Below are positions 14,126 to 22,611 of a stretch of 64,000 bases of DNA, piece by piece (within the stretch, counting starts at the first letter, position 1; each line of letters starts with the position of its first letter). The stretch lies in NCBI RefSeq assembly GCF_017308975.1, contig NZ_JADWPD010000029.1:1-64000 (forward strand), in the 5' to 3' direction. The notes under the pieces were generated by a model. It was not told where the DNA came from. It did not search any database and was given only the letters and a program-made list of their open reading frames with translations. This DNA comes from Amycolatopsis sp. MtRt-6. Lineage in GTDB: Bacteria > Actinomycetota > Actinomycetes > Mycobacteriales > Pseudonocardiaceae. The position numbers were made by a program, and so were the translations under genes.

Positions 14126-14183
14126 AGACGCGCTCCTCGCATTCACGAACACCACTCACGTGAGCGGCCGCTCCACCCTTGTC

Positions 14184-14202
14184 GACAACGATAACCATTG
14201 TC
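14184..14202. promoter_or_regulatory. Zur/Fur-type box in the NRPS-ABC divergent promoter
   Basis: GACAACGATAACCATTGTC, a 19-bp palindrome in which 7 of 9 base pairs match around a central A. On the minus strand, TGACAATGGTTATCG fits the actinobacterial Zur pattern TGAAAATGATTTTCA at 11 of 15 positions. It lies between the divergent starts of the HMWP2-like NRPS (14125) and the ABC pair (14256), so one site could repress both when zinc (or iron) is plentiful. A second, better box lies at 34920-34936. Confidence 0.65.
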
Positions 14203-14255
14203 AACTACGCTGCGCGAGAGTGACCAAGCCCATCGGAAGGACGGGACACCCGGAA

Positions 14256-15935
14256 GTGACACCTCTGCGCGCCCTGCTCGCTCCGGTCCGTGTCCGGCTC
14301 CTCGCCGGCCTGGGCTGCCAGGCCGGCGCCGCGATCGCCGGCACGGCCCCGTTCGTCGCCGTGGCCGAGCTGTGCCGGCGACTGCTCGACGGCACCCCGA
14401 TGACCGCGTTGTGGTCCCTGGTCGCCGTCGCGCTCGTGGCCCTGCCGGTCCGCGGCGCCCTGCTGGTCGCGGCCTCGGCACTGACCCACTTCGCCGACAA
14501 CGACCTGCAGCTGTCGCTGCGGCGGCGGCTGGCCCGGCACCTGACCCGGCTGCCGCTGGGGTGGTTCGCCGCGCACGACTCGGGCCGCGTCAAGCGCGCG
14601 GTCTCCGACGACGTCGGCGCGCTGCACCACCTCGTCGCGCACGCCCTGCTCGACCTCACCACGGCGGTGGTCGCGCCGCTGGCCGCCGCGGCGTACCTGG
14701 CCACGCTCGACCCGCTGCTCTCGCTCGTCACCGTCCTGCCGCTCGCCGTGGGCCTGGCGTTGCACCGCAAGGCGATGCGGGACGTCCACGCCCGGATGCG
14801 GGAGTACCAGGCGGCCACGGCCGCGCTCGGCTCGGCCGTCGTGGAGTTCTTCGACGGCATCGCCGAGGTGAAGGCCTTCGGCCAGACCGGCCGCGCGCAC
14901 CGGCGGTTCACCGAGGCGGCCGGGCGCTACGGCGAGTTCGTCGCGGGCTGGGCCCGCTCGGTGACGCCCGCGATGGCCTGGAGCCAGTTCGCGCTGTCGC
15001 CGGTGGTCGTCCTGTGCGTCCTGCTGCTGACCGGCGTGCTGGTCTCCCCCGCCGACACGATCCCGTTCGTCCTCGTCGGCGCCGGGCTGTCCGGGCCGCT
15101 GCTCGCCGTGGGCTACAGCGTCCAGGACACCCGCGCCGGGCAGGCGGCCGCCACGGACATCGCCGGACTCCTCGCCACCCCGGAACTGCCCGACACCGGC
15201 GAAGCCACCGTGGCCGGGGCCCGGCTGGAGTTCGCGTCGGTGCGCTTCTCCTACGACGGCAAAACGGACGTGCTGCACGGCATCGACCTGACGCTGGAGC
15301 CCGGCACGGTGACCGCGCTCGTCGGGCCGTCCGGCTCCGGCAAGTCCACGATCGCCGCCCTCGCCGCGCGCTTCCACGACGTCACCGGCGGCGCGGTCCG
15401 GCTGGGCGGCACCGACCTGCGCGACCTGCCGGTGTCGCAGCTCTACCGGCACGTCGGCTTCGTGCTGCAGGACGTGCGGGTGCTGCGGACCAGCGTCGCG
15501 GACAACCTCCGGCTCGGCCGTCCCGACGCACCGCTGGAAGACGTCCACGCCGCCGCCCGCGCGGCCCGGATCCACGAGCGGCTGCTGGCGCTCCCCCGCG
15601 GCTACGACACGATCCTCGGCGAAGAAGCCACCCTCTCGACCGGCGAAGCGCAACGGCTGTCGATCGCGCGGGCCCTGCTCGCCGACACGCCGGTGCTGAT
15701 CCTCGACGAGGCGACGGCGTCGGTGGACCCGGAGTCCGAAGCCGCGATCCAGGAGGCGCTGTCCGCGCTCATCGCCGGCCGGACGACGCTCGTGATCGCG
15801 CACCGCCTCGCCACGGTGACCGGCGTGGACCGGATCGTGGTGCTGGAGCGGGGCCGGATCACCGAACGCGGCACGCACGGGGAACTCGTCGCGGCCGGCG
15901 GCGGGTACGCCCGGATGTGGGCGTGCGCGGCATGA
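14256..15935 (+). CDS. ABC transporter, YbtP/IrtA-like half
   Basis: 559 aa from the GTG at 14256 (G-rich sequence upstream); an in-frame GTG at 14220 is an alternative. An exporter-fold membrane domain (about six segments, residues ~10-310) is followed by an ATPase with Walker A V-G-P-S-G-S-G-K-S-T and Walker B V-L-I-L-D-E. The signature motif is L-S-T-G-E instead of L-S-G-G-Q, hinting at a degenerate ATP site in the heterodimer. It overlaps the next ABC gene by ATGA. Pairs of this kind beside Cy-type siderophore NRPSs (YbtP/YbtQ, IrtA/IrtB) import the metal-loaded compound. It probably shares Zur control through the box upstream. Confidence 0.85.
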   Translation: MTPLRALLAPVRVRLLAGLGCQAGAAIAGTAPFVAVAELCRRLLDGTPMTALWSLVAVALVALPVRGALLVAASALTHFADNDLQLSLRRRLARHLTRLPLGWFAAHDSGRVKRAVSDDVGALHHLVAHALLDLTTAVVAPLAAAAYLATLDPLLSLVTVLPLAVGLALHRKAMRDVHARMREYQAATAALGSAVVEFFDGIAEVKAFGQTGRAHRRFTEAAGRYGEFVAGWARSVTPAMAWSQFALSPVVVLCVLLLTGVLVSPADTIPFVLVGAGLSGPLLAVGYSVQDTRAGQAAATDIAGLLATPELPDTGEATVAGARLEFASVRFSYDGKTDVLHGIDLTLEPGTVTALVGPSGSGKSTIAALAARFHDVTGGAVRLGGTDLRDLPVSQLYRHVGFVLQDVRVLRTSVADNLRLGRPDAPLEDVHAAARAARIHERLLALPRGYDTILGEEATLSTGEAQRLSIARALLADTPVLILDEATASVDPESEAAIQEALSALIAGRTTLVIAHRLATVTGVDRIVVLERGRITERGTHGELVAAGGGYARMWACAA

Positions 15936-17644
15936 TCCGCCGGCTGATCGCCCTCCTCGGCCCCGAGCGCTCGCGGCCGCTGAAGCGCGCCGCGGCCCTG
16001 CTGGCCTTCGCCGCCGCCCTCCAGGGCGCCGTGTTCGCGTTCCTGCTGCCGATCCTCCGCGCGCCGGAGGACGCGTGGCCGTGGCTGACCGCGGTGGTCG
16101 TGGCGACCGCGTTGTGCGGCCTCGTCTACCACCGCGGCGTCGTCACGGCCCGGGAGGCCGGGTACACGCTCTCGTCCCACCTGCACCGCCGGATCGGCGA
16201 CCACGTCGTCACGCTGCCGCTCGGCTGGTTCACCCCGGCCCGGTCCGGTTCTTTGGGACGCCTGGCGACGCAGCACGTCATGAGCGTCATGGGCGTGCCC
16301 GCGCACCTGCTCGACCCGCTGATCGGCGCGGTCGTGACACCCGCGGCCGCGGCGGTCGCGCTGTGCGCCGTCGACTGGCGGATGGGGCTCGCCGCGCTGG
16401 CCGCGGCGCCGTTCGCCGTGGCGGCCTGCCGGTGGTCGGGGCGGCTCGTGCGCCGCACCGACGAAGCCGCGGACGCCGCCGCCGGCGAGGCCGCCGCCCG
16501 CGTCGTCGAGTTCGCGCGCAACCAGCCGCTGCTGCGTGCCTTCGGGCTCGGCGGGCCCGGGCTGCGCCTGCTCGACGACGCCCTCGTCGCGCACCGGACC
16601 GCGGCCCGCCGGATGCTGAAGACCGCGCTGCCGGGGCTGGCCGTGTTCGTGGTGACGGTGCAGGCCGCCTTCACCGCGCTCGTGCTCGTCGCGGTGTTCG
16701 CGGCACTGGGCGGGAAAGTCGACATACCGACCACGGTGGTCGCGCTCGTGCTGGCCGTCCGCTTCACCGAACCGATGCTCGTGGCCGCGGAGCTGGGCGC
16801 GGCGCTCCGGATGGCCGGCGGCGCGCTGGACCGCGTCGAGCGGGTGCTGGCCGAGCCGCGGCTGCCGGAACCCGAGGTGCCGCAGGCGTTCGGGACGCCG
16901 TCGATCGAGTTCGACGGCGTGCGGTTCGGCTACGGCGGGCCACCGGTGCTCGAGGACGTCGGCTTCACGGTGCCGCCGGGCACGATGACGGCGCTGGTCG
17001 GCACGTCGGGGGCGGGCAAGAGCACAATCCTGCGGCTGGTGCCGCGGTTCTTCGACGTCGACGGCGGCGCGGTCCGGGTCGGCGGGGCCGACGTCCGCGA
17101 CCTGCGCGGCGCGGACCTGCTGCGGCGGATTTCCCTGGTCTCCCAGGACACCTACCTCTTCGGCGGCACGGTGGCCGACAACATCCGGTTCGGCAGGCCG
17201 GACGCCACCGACGAGGAGGTGCGCTCGGCCGCCGAACGCGCGGGTCTCGGCGAGCTGATCACGCGGGAGTGCGTCGGCGAGGGCGGCAGGCAGCTGTCCG
17301 GCGGGGAACGGCAACGGGTCTCGATCGCCCGCGCCCTGCTGAAGGACGCGCCGATCGTCCTGCTCGACGAGCCGACCGCGGCCCTGGACGCCGCCGCCGA
17401 GCGGGCCGTCACCCGGGCCCTCGAAGAACTCCGCGGCGAGCGCACGCTCCTGGTCGTCACCCACCGGCCGGCCACCGCCCGCGCCGCCGACCGGATCCTC
17501 GTGCTCGACGGCGGCCGGATCACCGAGTCCGGCGAGCACGACGAACTGCTGCGGCTCGGCGGCCGCTACACCGCTTTCCACACCCAGCGCGAGAACGCCC
17601 GCGGCTGGCGGATCCCCGCCGGCCGGAACACCGAAGGAGACTGA
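15932..17644 (+). CDS. ABC transporter, YbtQ/IrtB-like half
   Basis: 570 aa. Membrane segments fill the first ~300 residues. The ATPase has Walker A V-G-T-S-G-A-G-K-S-T, a normal signature L-S-G-G-E-R-Q-R and Walker B V-L-L-D-E. It is coupled to the preceding half by ATGA, and its stop is directly followed by the flavoprotein ATG. With the partner it should form a heterodimeric transporter for the metallophore, as YbtPQ does. The direction (uptake rather than export) is inferred from family and context, not from sequence. Confidence 0.85.
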   Translation: MIRRLIALLGPERSRPLKRAAALLAFAAALQGAVFAFLLPILRAPEDAWPWLTAVVVATALCGLVYHRGVVTAREAGYTLSSHLHRRIGDHVVTLPLGWFTPARSGSLGRLATQHVMSVMGVPAHLLDPLIGAVVTPAAAAVALCAVDWRMGLAALAAAPFAVAACRWSGRLVRRTDEAADAAAGEAAARVVEFARNQPLLRAFGLGGPGLRLLDDALVAHRTAARRMLKTALPGLAVFVVTVQAAFTALVLVAVFAALGGKVDIPTTVVALVLAVRFTEPMLVAAELGAALRMAGGALDRVERVLAEPRLPEPEVPQAFGTPSIEFDGVRFGYGGPPVLEDVGFTVPPGTMTALVGTSGAGKSTILRLVPRFFDVDGGAVRVGGADVRDLRGADLLRRISLVSQDTYLFGGTVADNIRFGRPDATDEEVRSAAERAGLGELITRECVGEGGRQLSGGERQRVSIARALLKDAPIVLLDEPTAALDAAAERAVTRALEELRGERTLLVVTHRPATARAADRILVLDGGRITESGEHDELLRLGGRYTAFHTQRENARGWRIPAGRNTEGD

Positions 17645-18574
17645 ATGTTCGAGGTCCTGGTCGTCGGCGGCGGTCCCGCCGGCCTCAACGCGGCCCAGAC
17701 GCTGGGGCGCCAGCGGCGCCGGACGCTGCTGGTGGACAGCGGCCGGCCGCGCAACGCCCCCGCGTCCGAAATGCACATGTTCCTGTCCCGGGACGGCTTT
17801 TCGCCGGCCGCCCTGCGCCGGATCGGCCGCGCCGAACTCGCCGAATACGCGACCGTGGAGGTCCGCGACGGGATCGTCACGGCGCTGAGCGGCACGGCCG
17901 ACGACTTCACGGCGGAGTTCGCCGACGGCACCACCGCGCGGGCGCGCCGGGTGATCCTGGCGACCGGGCAGGTGGACGCGCTGCCCGAGATCGACGGCGT
18001 CGCCGAGCTGTTCGGCCGGGGGCTCTTCCACTGCCCGTTCTGCCACGGCTTCGAGGCCGCGGACCGGCCACTGGCCGTGCTGGGCGGGGACTTCTCCCAG
18101 GCGATGCTGGCGCTCTACCTCGCGGACCGGTTCGCGAAGGACCTCGTCCTGTGCGCGAACGGGCCGCTGCAGGTGAGCCCCGAGCTCCGGGATGCCCTGC
18201 AGCGCGCGGGAATTCCGGTGCGGGAGGAGCCGGTCACCCGGTTGGCGGGCGGCGACGGCGACGTCACGGTCCACTTCGCCGCGGGCGAGCCGCTGTGGCG
18301 CTCGGCGGTGTTCCACCGGCCCGCCCAGCGGCAGCACACGGACCTGGCCACCGGGCTGGGCTGCGAGCTGCTGCCGGACGGCTGCGTGCGGGTCGACCCG
18401 GCGCAGCGGACGACGGTCCCGGGCGTGTACGCGGCCGGCGACACGGCGCGGCAGGCCGAGCTGCCGGGCCCGACGCCGTTCGTGATCACCGGCGCGGCGG
18501 ACGGCGCGAAGGCGGCGATCTGGCTGGAGCAGGAACTGTTCCGAGCGGACGTCGACGTGCCGATCCCGGGGTGA
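17645..18574 (+). CDS. Thioredoxin-reductase-like FAD/NAD(P) oxidoreductase with CPFC
   Basis: 309 aa. It has an N-terminal FAD-binding G-G-G-P-A-G-L-N, a redox-active C-P-F-C in H-C-P-F-C-H-G (about residues 127-130) and a C-terminal FAD motif G-V-Y-A-A-G-D-T. This is the layout of low-molecular-weight thioredoxin reductases and of the dithiol oxidases (GliT/HlmI type) of sulfur-containing natural products. It starts on the base after the ABC stop, so it belongs to the transporter operon. A role in handling thiols or disulfides of the Cys-derived metallophore, or in releasing metal after uptake, is possible (inference). Confidence 0.8.
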   Translation: MFEVLVVGGGPAGLNAAQTLGRQRRRTLLVDSGRPRNAPASEMHMFLSRDGFSPAALRRIGRAELAEYATVEVRDGIVTALSGTADDFTAEFADGTTARARRVILATGQVDALPEIDGVAELFGRGLFHCPFCHGFEAADRPLAVLGGDFSQAMLALYLADRFAKDLVLCANGPLQVSPELRDALQRAGIPVREEPVTRLAGGDGDVTVHFAAGEPLWRSAVFHRPAQRQHTDLATGLGCELLPDGCVRVDPAQRTTVPGVYAAGDTARQAELPGPTPFVITGAADGAKAAIWLEQELFRADVDVPIPG

Positions 18575-18730
18575 GCTCGCCCGCGTCGGCATTCCGGTGG
18601 AGATCCCTCCTCAGTGGCCGAACGGGGTCTCCGCCGCCCGGGGAAAGCACCCGCGCGACCGGGTGCGGTGCCATTCCGCTGGTTACCTTCGAGGCGTAGC
18701 AATCCCTCACCGAAAAGGACGTTTCCCGTG

Positions 18731-19036
18731 ATGAGTGTCATCGAAACCGCCGCCGTCCAGCAGGTTCCCGCCGACGGTGGCGTGCTGGCGCCGCTGGACC
18801 TGTTCCGCAGCGTCTCGCCGACCAGCTGCGCCACCACCGTCGAGGGTGCGGAGCTGACCGCGCAGCTCGCCCGCATGGCGGGTGCCCACCGCGCCGCGGC
18901 CCACTGGGCCGAGCGTGCGGTCGACCTGGTCCGCGGCTTCGGCGGCAACGCGGTGGCCGACAGCGGCGTGGCCTGCGCCCCGTCGGGCAGCGTGGCGGTC
19001 ACCGACCTGATCGCGGCGCGTTCCGCGCACTGCTGA
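18731..19036 (+). CDS. Small Cys-motif peptide, family member 1
   Basis: 101 aa, unrecognised, the first of seven related small genes. The N-terminus M-S-V-I-E-T-A-A matches member 2 closely. The leader motif is L-A-P-L-D-L (19-24) and the conserved Cys is C33, 12 residues after the motif Pro. The tail is V-T-D-L-I-A-A-R-S-A-H-C, with an extra terminal Cys. A GTG directly before the ATG has better spacing (8 nt) to the AAGGA at 18715-18719 and may be the true start. A strong terminator follows. Proposed role: precursor of a ribosomally made peptide (inference). It faces member 2 across two terminators. Confidence 0.7.
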   Translation: MSVIETAAVQQVPADGGVLAPLDLFRSVSPTSCATTVEGAELTAQLARMAGAHRAAAHWAERAVDLVRGFGGNAVADSGVACAPSGSVAVTDLIAARSAHC

Positions 19037-19050
19037 CCCCGCCCGCAAGC

Positions 19051-19090
19051 GGCCGCCCGGTGGATGCCCTCCCCACCGGGCGGCCTTTTT
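19051..19090 (+). terminator. Rho-independent terminator of small-peptide gene 1
   Basis: A perfect 13-bp stem, GGCCGCCCGGTGG pairing with CCACCGGGCGGCC (19073-19085), with a 9-nt loop and followed by TTTTT. It begins 14 bp after the stop codon of peptide 1. Confidence 0.9.
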
Positions 19091-19105
19091 CGTTGTGCGG
19101 GAAGC

Positions 19106-19160
19106 AAAAAGCCGGGCATCCCACGCCACGCTCGAAGAGACGTGGTGCGAGATGCCCGGC
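19106..19160 (-). terminator. Rho-independent terminator of small-peptide gene 2
   Basis: On the minus strand, GCCGGGCATC (19160-19151) pairs with GATGCCCGGC (19120-19111), with an inner partial stem (CCACG/CGTGG), and is followed by TTTTT (19110-19106). It is placed just after the stop of peptide 2, back to back with the terminator of peptide 1. Confidence 0.85.
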
Positions 19161-19173
19161 AGCCGAGCCGAGA

Positions 19174-19485
19174 TCAGGCGAACGACGTGCGCAGCGCGAT
19201 CAGGTCGGTGGTCGACAGCTCACCGAACGACACGGCACCCTGGGCGGGCAGGCCGGCGGCGTCGTCGTAGCCGCCGAAGCCGTGCGCGCGCATCAGCGCC
19301 GCGGCCGCGCGGTTGGCCTCGGCGTGGTTCGTCGCCGCTTCCGCGGCGCGCAGCGCCGCCCAGCCGACCCGGGCGATGTCGCCGATGAAGCAGCTCACCG
19401 GCTTCTCGGCCTCGATGACCTGGAGCGTCCGCACCGCGGGGCCCTCGGCGAACAGCTTGGCCGCGGCGGTCTCAACAACGTTCAT
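19174..19485 (-). CDS. Small Cys-motif peptide, family member 2
   Basis: 103 aa, with AAGGA 7 nt before the ATG. The N-terminus M-N-V-V-E-T-A-A-A resembles members 1 and 7. The motif position reads R-T-L-Q-V (Thr20 in place of Pro), with Cys32 again 12 residues on (P-V-S-C-F, as in member 3). The middle is Ala-rich and helical, then R-A-H-G-F-G-G, and the tail is S-T-T-D-L-I-A-L-R-T-S-F-A. Own terminator downstream. Not recognised; part of the proposed precursor family. It sits between the metallophore transport genes and the KAS III-like gene. Confidence 0.72.
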   Translation of the reverse strand: MNVVETAAAKLFAEGPAVRTLQVIEAEKPVSCFIGDIARVGWAALRAAEAATNHAEANRAAAALMRAHGFGGYDDAAGLPAQGAVSFGELSTTDLIALRTSFA

Positions 19486-19630
19486 TGTGCATTCCTTCGT
19501 GATTGTCGGGAGTTCGACAGGAACAAAGGCTAGCGGCCGTCGAGCCATCGCGAATCCATCAACTTAAGGGCGCGATCCCGGGAATATTTCCGCGAAATCA
19601 ACGGACTGTGGTGATGGTGGCCGGAGGCCG

Positions 19631-20608
19631 TCAGGCGATTTCCAGCACCACGCAGGTGAACGTGAACCCGCCGCCCACCCCGACGAGCACGACCTTGTCG
19701 CCGGACGCCACCAGCCGGTTGCGCAGCAGGTGGTCGAGGGCGTACAGGTGATCGCTCCCGCCCAGGTGGCCCAGCCGCAGGCCCAGCTCGAACAGCGTGC
19801 GCTCGCGGTCCAGGCCGAGCGGGCGCTCGTACCCGTGCTCGAACGCGTTGACCCCGACGAACGGCGGGACGACCCAGCGCGCCTGGGCGACGCTCGTGCC
19901 GGCTTCCGCCACCGCCGTCTCCGCCACTGCCCGCACCCCGGCCACGTGCGCCTGCACCACCGACGCCGGCGTCCGCGTGCCCGCGGCGAAGAACTGGCGG
20001 GTCCGCTTGCGCACCACCGCCGGGCCCTCGGCCGGACGGTCCCGGAAGGGCTCGTCGCCGCGCTGGAGGCCTTCCAGCGCAGGATCCGTCCGCGACACGC
20101 AGGACAGCACCCGCGCCTGCCCGCCCCCGCGGCCGAGGACCGCCGCCACACCGGCGTCGCCGAGCGCGATCTCGGGGTCGACTTCGAAGCGGTCGATGGC
20201 ACTCTCGGGGAAGCGGTCGCCCACGGTGAGCAGGACGCGCGCGAAGTCGGGGCGTCCGGTCAACAGGCTTGCCGCCGTTTCGATCCCGGCCGCGGAAGTG
20301 TTGCACAGCGCCGAAAACTGCATCGACATCGCGGGTGCCTCGGCCAGCAGCCGGTCGGCGACCCAGCAGGACGCCGACCAGATGTCCAGCCCGGGGTAGG
20401 CCATCGCGCCGTGCAGGTGCGGCCCGACGGCGCCGGGACCGGCCACGGCCAGCGCCTGCCGCCCGGCCCGCTCCGCCAGCTCGGGACCGGAGAGCCCGGA
20501 CCACGCCACGGACACGATCCCGGCGTGCGCCGTCACGTGTGCCGGGGCCGGCCGCGGTTCCCCCGCGTACCGGCCGGTGCCCTGGATCCAGACGTCGTCG
20601 AACTTCAC
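19631..20608 (-). CDS. KAS III-like (CerJ-type) acyltransferase/condensing enzyme
   Basis: 325 aa; the GTG overlaps the upstream transporter stop. Thiolase fold: Cys102 in S-A-L-C-N-T-S-A-A-G, and C-terminal G-V-G-G-G-F-T-F-T. The usual FabH P-H-Q-A-N is replaced by P-P-F-V-G-V-N, and the Asn loop by G-H-L-G-G-S-D-H-L-Y-A-L-D-H, i.e. Asp where FabH has Asn. That pattern is typical of KAS III relatives such as CerJ that transfer acyl groups to O or N nucleophiles. Last gene of the operon led by the methyltransferase and HMWP1-like genes. It could supply or attach an acyl/starter unit of the metallophore (inference). Confidence 0.75.
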   Translation of the reverse strand: MKFDDVWIQGTGRYAGEPRPAPAHVTAHAGIVSVAWSGLSGPELAERAGRQALAVAGPGAVGPHLHGAMAYPGLDIWSASCWVADRLLAEAPAMSMQFSALCNTSAAGIETAASLLTGRPDFARVLLTVGDRFPESAIDRFEVDPEIALGDAGVAAVLGRGGGQARVLSCVSRTDPALEGLQRGDEPFRDRPAEGPAVVRKRTRQFFAAGTRTPASVVQAHVAGVRAVAETAVAEAGTSVAQARWVVPPFVGVNAFEHGYERPLGLDRERTLFELGLRLGHLGGSDHLYALDHLLRNRLVASGDKVVLVGVGGGFTFTCVVLEIA

Positions 20609-22611
20609 CGCAGCTGCCCTTCTCCGAGTTTCAGTACCCGGTCGGCCCGCGCGGCGAGCCGTTCGTCGTGCGTCACCAGCAGGACCGCCAAGCCGCGGAC
20701 CCGGCGGCGGTCCAGTGCGTCCAGGACGGCACCGGCGGTGGCCGCGTCCAGGGCCGACGTCGGCTCGTCGGCCAGGAGGACCCGCGGCCGCGCGGCCAGC
20801 GCCCTGGCCAGTCCGGCGCGCTGGCGCTGCCCACCCGAGCATTCGTCCGGCCGCCGCCCGGCGAACTCCGGGCCGAGCCCGGTTTCGGCGAGCAACCGGA
20901 CGGCTTCCGCGCGCGGCCGCCGGATCCCGTGCAGCACCCGCAGCGGGCGGCCCACGGCGTCGGCCAGCGTGCGGGCCGGGTTCAGTGCGCCGTAGGCGTC
21001 TTGGGGGAGCAGTTCCACTTCGCCGGGCCGCGGCCGGCCCCAGCCTTCTCCCCTGATCAGGCCGGTACGCGCCAGGGTCCGCAGCAGGGTCGTCTTGCCC
21101 GCGCCCGACTTCCCGAGCAGGACGACGAGTTCGCCCTCGTGCAGTTCCAGCCCGCCGCCGCGGAACACCGGCTCGCCCACGCGGACGACCAGGCGCTCGA
21201 CCGGCGCCGGTTCCTGCCCGAGATCGAGCACTTCGCCGGCGACCCGGGCCAGCCAGGCCCGGTCGTGGCTGACCACGACCGCGGTGCGCCCGGCGAGCGC
21301 GGCGGTGACGCGTTCGAGGGTCTCGCCGTCCAGCGCGCTGGTCGGCTCGTCGAGCACCAGGAGCTCCGGGTCCCCGGCCAGCGCCCGCGCCAGCGCGACC
21401 CGCTGCGCCTCGCCGCCGGAGATCTGGTGCGGGTACCGGCGGGCGACGCCGTCGGGCAGGCCCATCCGGTCCAGCAGCTCCCGCACGGCGCGGGAGTCGC
21501 GGCGTCGCAGCCCGTCGGCGACGCTGGAGCCGATGCGCCGCAACGGGTCCAGCGCGGGGTCCTGGCCGAGGAAGCCGACGTGCCTGCGGCGCCACCGCCG
21601 GGCCCGTGCGGTCCCCGGGCGGATGGCCGTGCCGCGGTGGACGAGCGAGCCGTGCCAGGACGTCGTGGCCGGCGGCAGGTCGCCGAGCAGCAGGCGCAGC
21701 AGGCTGGTCTTGCCCGCGCCGGAGGCGCCGGTCACGCCGAGCACGGTGCCGTCTCCGACGCGGACGTCCAGGTGCAGCTCCCGATCTCCGCCGCGCCAGG
21801 TACCTTCCAGCACCAGACCGTCTTTGGTGGACAGTCCGTTGTGGACGACATCGGGTTTCCGGGTGCGGCGGCGGCCGGCGAGGTCGAGGCCGAGGGTCAC
21901 CGCGACGGCCAGCGCGGCGAGGGCGCCCGCCGGAGCCAGCACCGACCACGGGTTGAGGTCGGCGCCGGGCAGGTTTTCCCGCAGCATCGAGGCCCAGTCG
22001 GCGGCGGGTGGCGGCGGGCCGAACCCGAGCACGGTGACGGCGACGGCGAGCTGCAGCGCGGTCCCGATCCGCAGGCCCAGATCGGCGAGCACGGTCCCGG
22101 TGACGGCGGGCAGCAGTTCCCGCGGCGGGCTTTCCCCGTGGGCGACGGCGGCCTCGACGAACCCGGCCCGCCGCAGCGGCCGCGCGGTGGCGTGGACGAC
22201 GCGCGCGGACATCGGCACGCCGAGCAGCAGGACGACGGCCGGCACGGCGGCCCAGTACGGAAGCACGACGGCACCGACGAGGACGAGCAGCAGGGCGGGA
22301 ACCATGAAGACGGCACCGCTGAGCAGCGCGAGAAGCCGTTCCCCGGCAGCGCTCGAGGCGGCGGCGAGCCCGGCGAGGGTGCCGAGGGCGGTGGTCAGCA
22401 CCCCGGACGGCAGGGCAAGGGCGAGCAGCCCGGCCCCGCCGGCGAGGGTCCGGGAGAGGACGTCCCGGCCGAGGACATCGGTGCCGAGCAGTCCCGCGCC
22501 GGCCGGGCTCCACGGAGGTCCGACGGTGGCGGCGGTGCCGGGGAGAAAGCCGCCGGCGAAGACGGCGGCGACGAGAACGAGGAGAACGGTGAGGGGCCAG
22601 CGGCGCTTCAC
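20605..22611 (-). CDS. Fused ABC importer: permease-ATPase-ATPase (DppC-D-F-like)
   Basis: 668 aa, GTG start overlapping the previous permease stop. Residues ~1-265 form a DppC/NikC-type permease with several membrane segments. Two ATPase domains follow: ATPase 1 (~280-470: Walker A G-A-S-G-A-G-K-T-S, signature I-S-G-G-E-A-Q-R) and ATPase 2 (~475-668: G-K-S-G-A-G-K-T-T, C-S-G-G-Q-R-Q-R). These three functions are normally separate proteins in peptide/nickel importers. Together with the solute-binding protein and DppB-like permease it makes a full importer. Given the operon, the cargo is probably the metal-metallophore complex. Confidence 0.88.
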   Translation of the reverse strand: MKRRWPLTVLLVLVAAVFAGGFLPGTAATVGPPWSPAGAGLLGTDVLGRDVLSRTLAGGAGLLALALPSGVLTTALGTLAGLAAASSAAGERLLALLSGAVFMVPALLLVLVGAVVLPYWAAVPAVVLLLGVPMSARVVHATARPLRRAGFVEAAVAHGESPPRELLPAVTGTVLADLGLRIGTALQLAVAVTVLGFGPPPPAADWASMLRENLPGADLNPWSVLAPAGALAALAVAVTLGLDLAGRRRTRKPDVVHNGLSTKDGLVLEGTWRGGDRELHLDVRVGDGTVLGVTGASGAGKTSLLRLLLGDLPPATTSWHGSLVHRGTAIRPGTARARRWRRRHVGFLGQDPALDPLRRIGSSVADGLRRRDSRAVRELLDRMGLPDGVARRYPHQISGGEAQRVALARALAGDPELLVLDEPTSALDGETLERVTAALAGRTAVVVSHDRAWLARVAGEVLDLGQEPAPVERLVVRVGEPVFRGGGLELHEGELVVLLGKSGAGKTTLLRTLARTGLIRGEGWGRPRPGEVELLPQDAYGALNPARTLADAVGRPLRVLHGIRRPRAEAVRLLAETGLGPEFAGRRPDECSGGQRQRAGLARALAARPRVLLADEPTSALDAATAGAVLDALDRRRVRGLAVLLVTHDERLAARADRVLKLGEGQLR

